From: Deferribacter thermophilus
GTDB taxonomy: Bacteria > Chrysiogenota > Deferribacteres > Deferribacterales > Deferribacteraceae
DNA length: 64,000 bases
Direction: 5' to 3'
Assembly: GCF_049472675.1 (NCBI RefSeq)
Contig: NZ_JAPNXM010000011.1
Coordinates: forward strand, 3,291-67,290
Shown here in pieces: positions 60,996-64,000 of the stretch. The notes beneath the pieces are model-generated. The model saw nothing but the letters and a program-made list of their open reading frames with translations, was not told the origin of the DNA and did no database searches. Made by a program: the position numbers and the translations under genes. How positions within the stretch are numbered: the first letter of the stretch is position 1; every line of letters begins with the position of its first letter.

Positions 60996-63785
60996 ATGTT
61001 TAAAAAGTTAATGTTTTGCAATCTTCTAAAAAAGATTTCTTTTAATAGTGATGAAGAATTTTCTATCGAGATAAAACATATTTTTTGTAACTTTGACGAT
61101 AAACCTGATATTGATTTCATCAACAATAATAAGGAGATAATAGACAATTATAAAAAAATGTTATCTGGCAATTTAACATACTTCATATATGAACTACCAC
61201 ATGAAACAAATTTAATATTGTATTCAAGTTTATTAAAAAGAGATGAGTCTGAAATAGAGACTGTGGAGTTTTTAATATCTGCTGAGAGTGAATTGGGAGG
61301 TATTGTTAATGGTTTAATTAATAACAAATACATTGGATTAATTATATATCAAGATGATAAAATAAAGTTTGTTGATAAAGGGTTTGAATATATTACAGGT
61401 TACTCATTTGAAGAAGTAAAAGAAAAAAATCTTTCTTCATTATTTCATGATTATGCAAAAGAGTCTATAAAATATCTAAGTATTTTAAGACAAAGAGGAA
61501 AATATATAGAGCAACATTTTTCTCATATTCCTCTTTTAGCTAAAGATGGTTTTTATAAATATTTAAATTTATACGATTCAACAACTGATTTTCGAGGGGA
61601 TAAAGCTGGGTGTATGATATTTTTTGATGTCACTGAAGAAAAATATTTAAGCGATGTGAACAGGATTCAGTTGGGTTTGAATAAAATTTTTAGCAAAATA
61701 AAATATAAAAAAGATTTATTTAAAGGGATTTGTGATTATTTAGTATCTTTACCTGATATCAGATTTGCCTGGATAGGGGAAGTAAAAAAAGATGGCGTTT
61801 ATCCTATTTTTTATAGTGGCTATAACGAAGGTTATATAAAGGTATTAAAACTAAAGATAAATGATCCAGAAACTTCAAAAGGGCCAACTATAAGTTCTAT
61901 AAAACGAGGGAACATCTCAGTAAACCCAAACACAAAAGAAAACCCTGCTGTACATTTATGGCGAGATGAGATGCTAAAAAGGAGATTTTTTTCTTCTTGT
62001 GCTATCCCTATTAAATACGAAGATGAATATAAATATGTGGTAAATATTTATGCTGGTGAGCCCTATTATTTTAATGAAAAGGTTGTTGAAGCATTAAAGA
62101 ATTTACAGGAAGATATTTCAGATTTTTTAGTTAAACTTGATGAGTTGGAATTTAAAGAATATCTTTATAGTGCTATAGAAAATTCTCATGATTGGGTTAT
62201 GATTACAGATAAAAATGGTAAAATTGAATATATAAATAAAGCATTAGAAAATATTTCTGGTTATAGCAAAGATGAAATAATTGGCAAAACTCCAGCAATT
62301 TTTAAATCTGGTTTATATGATAGTGAATTTTATAAAAGGTTATGGGACACAATATTGAATGGAGAAGTGTTTAACGGGGTCGTAATTAACAAGAAGAAAA
62401 ATGGTGAGTTTTTTCAGCTGGATCATACAATTGTTCCTGTAAAAATAGATGGCAAAGTGACAAAGTTTGTATCAATTGCAAAGGATATTACAAGAGAAGT
62501 TACTTTAGAAGAAGAGATTAAAAGATTTAAGTATTTTGATACGCTAACAAATTTATATAACAGAAAAGGTTTTGTTTTAGAGTCAACTAAAGCTTTAGAA
62601 AAATATGGGATGTTAAAAGGTATAAAAGTAGTATTACTAATTGATATTCATTCCTTTTCTTATTTAAATGAGGTTTATGGGTTTAAAACCTGTGATGAGT
62701 TATTGAGAAAATATGGTGAGATTTTAAAAAACACATTTTATAACACAGACATAGTGGCAAGGGTGAGCAGTGACGAATTTGCGATTTTTCTAATGATTAA
62801 TAAAGAAGAAGAATTAACTCACATTTTGGATAAGTTATTTGAGACAAATTCAAAACCTATAAAAATAGGGGATGATTTAAAGATCAAGATTGATATAAAT
62901 GTTGGAGTAAAAATTCTAAATGATTTAGACGTAGAAGATGCTTTAAGTAAGGCTGAGCTTTCTGCAAATCTCGCAAAAAAGGAAGGTGCTAACACTTTTA
63001 GAGTTTACAATGAAGAGATAAATAAAAGAATATCTCAACATTATGATACATTACAGCTTATTTTAGATGCATTAAAAAACAGATGGTTTATATTCCATTT
63101 ACAGCCGATATATAATGTTAACGATTTAGATATAACAGGTTTTGAAGCGTTGATTAGGATTAATCATCCAGAAAAAGGGGTTATCTATCCTAATGTGTTT
63201 ATTGACCTTGTTGAAAATTCAAGTCTATTGGAAAAATTTGAAACTCATTTATTTCAAATGATCATTGATTATTTAAATAAGATAAATTTTTCTGCTAGGA
63301 ATTATGAAATTTCGATAAATGTGAGTGTAAATTCTTTTAAAAACAATTTAATAGAAAAATACATTAAAATTATACCTGAACATATGAGAAATAATATAAA
63401 TATTGAAATTACAGAGCGAGTTTTTGCTGAGGATAATGAAAAAATAATAAATATTTTAAACAAAGTAAAAGATAGTGGTTTTAAGATAGAAATTGATGAT
63501 TTTGGCACAGGTTATTCTTCTTTAAGTTATATGGAAAGAATACCTGCAGATATTATTAAAATTGATATGTCTTTTACTCAGAAGCTGGAAAGCTGCTTTA
63601 GGACAAAAGCGATAGTAAAAACAATTATTCAACTTGCTCAAAATTTAGGTTTAAAAACGATTGCAGAAGGTGTTGAAACAAAAGAGCAGTTTGAGATACT
63701 AAAATCATTGGGTTGTGATTATGTGCAAGGGTATTATTTTTCCAAACCATTACCGTTAGATAAAATAATCTCTCTTATAAAATAA
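60996..63785 (+). CDS. PAS-GAF-PAS-GGDEF-EAL cyclic-di-GMP protein
   Basis: 929 residues, no membrane helix. PAS 1 spans about 105-215 (KFVDKGFEYITGYSFEEV), a GAF-like domain about 220-385, PAS 2 about 388-505 (IEYINKALENISGYSKDEIIGK), GGDEF about 510-680 and EAL about 685-925. The GGDEF signature is VSSDEF, degenerate. The EAL domain is intact: FEALIRI, EITERVF, IDDFGTGYSSL and EGVETKEQFE. It probably degrades c-di-GMP with the GGDEF domain regulatory. It stands alone with its own promoter. Confidence 0.88.
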   Translation: MFKKLMFCNLLKKISFNSDEEFSIEIKHIFCNFDDKPDIDFINNNKEIIDNYKKMLSGNLTYFIYELPHETNLILYSSLLKRDESEIETVEFLISAESELGGIVNGLINNKYIGLIIYQDDKIKFVDKGFEYITGYSFEEVKEKNLSSLFHDYAKESIKYLSILRQRGKYIEQHFSHIPLLAKDGFYKYLNLYDSTTDFRGDKAGCMIFFDVTEEKYLSDVNRIQLGLNKIFSKIKYKKDLFKGICDYLVSLPDIRFAWIGEVKKDGVYPIFYSGYNEGYIKVLKLKINDPETSKGPTISSIKRGNISVNPNTKENPAVHLWRDEMLKRRFFSSCAIPIKYEDEYKYVVNIYAGEPYYFNEKVVEALKNLQEDISDFLVKLDELEFKEYLYSAIENSHDWVMITDKNGKIEYINKALENISGYSKDEIIGKTPAIFKSGLYDSEFYKRLWDTILNGEVFNGVVINKKKNGEFFQLDHTIVPVKIDGKVTKFVSIAKDITREVTLEEEIKRFKYFDTLTNLYNRKGFVLESTKALEKYGMLKGIKVVLLIDIHSFSYLNEVYGFKTCDELLRKYGEILKNTFYNTDIVARVSSDEFAIFLMINKEEELTHILDKLFETNSKPIKIGDDLKIKIDINVGVKILNDLDVEDALSKAELSANLAKKEGANTFRVYNEEINKRISQHYDTLQLILDALKNRWFIFHLQPIYNVNDLDITGFEALIRINHPEKGVIYPNVFIDLVENSSLLEKFETHLFQMIIDYLNKINFSARNYEISINVSVNSFKNNLIEKYIKIIPEHMRNNINIEITERVFAEDNEKIINILNKVKDSGFKIEIDDFGTGYSSLSYMERIPADIIKIDMSFTQKLESCFRTKAIVKTIIQLAQNLGLKTIAEGVETKEQFEILKSLGCDYVQGYYFSKPLPLDKIISLIK

Positions 63786-63850
63786 TTTTTGAAAGTTTTA
63801 TATATCAAAATAAGTATTCATGCACTTATTAAGAATTGAAAATATACAAC

Positions 63851-64000
63851 GACCCTGTAACATTATTTGTGTAAATCCTCATTTTGTTATCTACAATATT
63901 AACCATTTGTAAACCTGTCAATTCTTTCCTGAAAGTAAATATATAATTGCGGATATATTTTTGACCAATCTCTTACCCTACCATTCCATTTACTTGATAT
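63851..64000 (-). mobile_element. Second IS256-family element, right end, cut by the window edge
   Basis: Read on the minus strand, this matches the right end of the IS at 37281-38622 up to the same last base. I count about 20 mismatches over 150 bp by eye, so it is a diverged relative, not a recent duplicate. The orientation is opposite to the first copy. Confidence 0.85.
63899..64000 (-). CDS. IS256-family transposase, C-terminal 33 residues only
   Basis: Stop codon at 63901-63899. The visible C-terminus ends RDWSKIYPQLYIYFQERI and RFTNG, as in the first copy. The rest lies beyond the window. Confidence 0.8.
   Translation of the reverse strand: MSSKWNGRVRDWSKIYPQLYIYFQERIDRFTNG

Noticed and set aside
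1..64000. CRISPR array, rRNA operon or replication origin
   Set aside because: No regularly spaced repeats, rRNA-like sequence or DnaA-box cluster was seen.

Overview
The window is AT-rich chromosomal DNA from a Gram-negative (LPS-making), anaerobically respiring bacterium. Supporting genes are LptF/LptG, MsbA, LpxK, a large LPS glycosyltransferase cluster, a four-subunit 2-oxoacid:ferredoxin oxidoreductase, a Tat-exported molybdoenzyme with FeS and cytochrome b partners, PilT, and a selenocysteine-containing SelD. This gene mix and composition resemble the Deferribacteres (Deferribacter/Calditerrivibrio type). That assignment is inference from gene content; no database was consulted.

Layout. 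1-2371: the end of an HlyD/EmrA-type adaptor plus an EmrB-type MFS exporter. 2372-5921 (minus): DMT permease, aminotransferase, DUF1992 protein, YihY/BrkB membrane protein. 6013-6708: DnaQ-like exonuclease. 6711-11410 (minus): an operon of a TPR protein, a GspE-like protein without an ATPase core, PilT and NFACT/RqcH. 11629-11735: a probable small RNA with its own promoter, a C-rich anti-Shine-Dalgarno-like loop and a terminator. 11771-15041: holin-like membrane protein, MXAN_5187-C-like protein, DUF1820 protein, LptF, LptG. 15141-20166: KorDABC, acylphosphatase, Tex. 20248-20320: tRNA-Gly(GCC). 20575-26201: HemE, HemH, UbiA-type prenyltransferase, UbiX, then a zinc-ribbon/coiled-coil/HDOD/lipoprotein set. 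26233-27747 (minus): two crotonase-fold isomerase-like proteins.

27985-45493 is the envelope polysaccharide locus. It runs from MsbA through glycosyltransferases, an O-antigen ligase, a GT9 heptosyltransferase, a polysaccharide deacetylase, a second ligase/polymerase split by an IS256-family element, three more glycosyltransferases, a UDP-sugar dehydrogenase and DUF4254 to an LpxK without its usual N-terminal anchor. 45495-52918 holds a ferritin-like protein, an aminotransferase, YedF plus Sec-SelD, PurC, a CoA-disulfide-reductase/rhodanese fusion and MtaB. 53047-56072 is a FliL-like protein with GlnD.

56666-60682 encodes the molybdopterin oxidoreductase/FeS/cytochrome b operon. It is bracketed by two direct copies of a short repeat (49 identical bp), one inside a 235-bp element with terminal inverted repeats. 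60996-63785 encodes a PAS-GAF-PAS-GGDEF-EAL protein whose promoter predicts a leaderless mRNA. The window ends inside a second, diverged and inverted copy of the IS256-family element.

The best candidates for something new are the anti-SD-loop RNA at 11663-11735, the ATPase-less GspE-like protein beside PilT, and the O-antigen gene whose ancestral frame can be rebuilt exactly by removing the IS and one target-site copy. All promoter, terminator and RNA calls were made by eye and carry moderate confidence.
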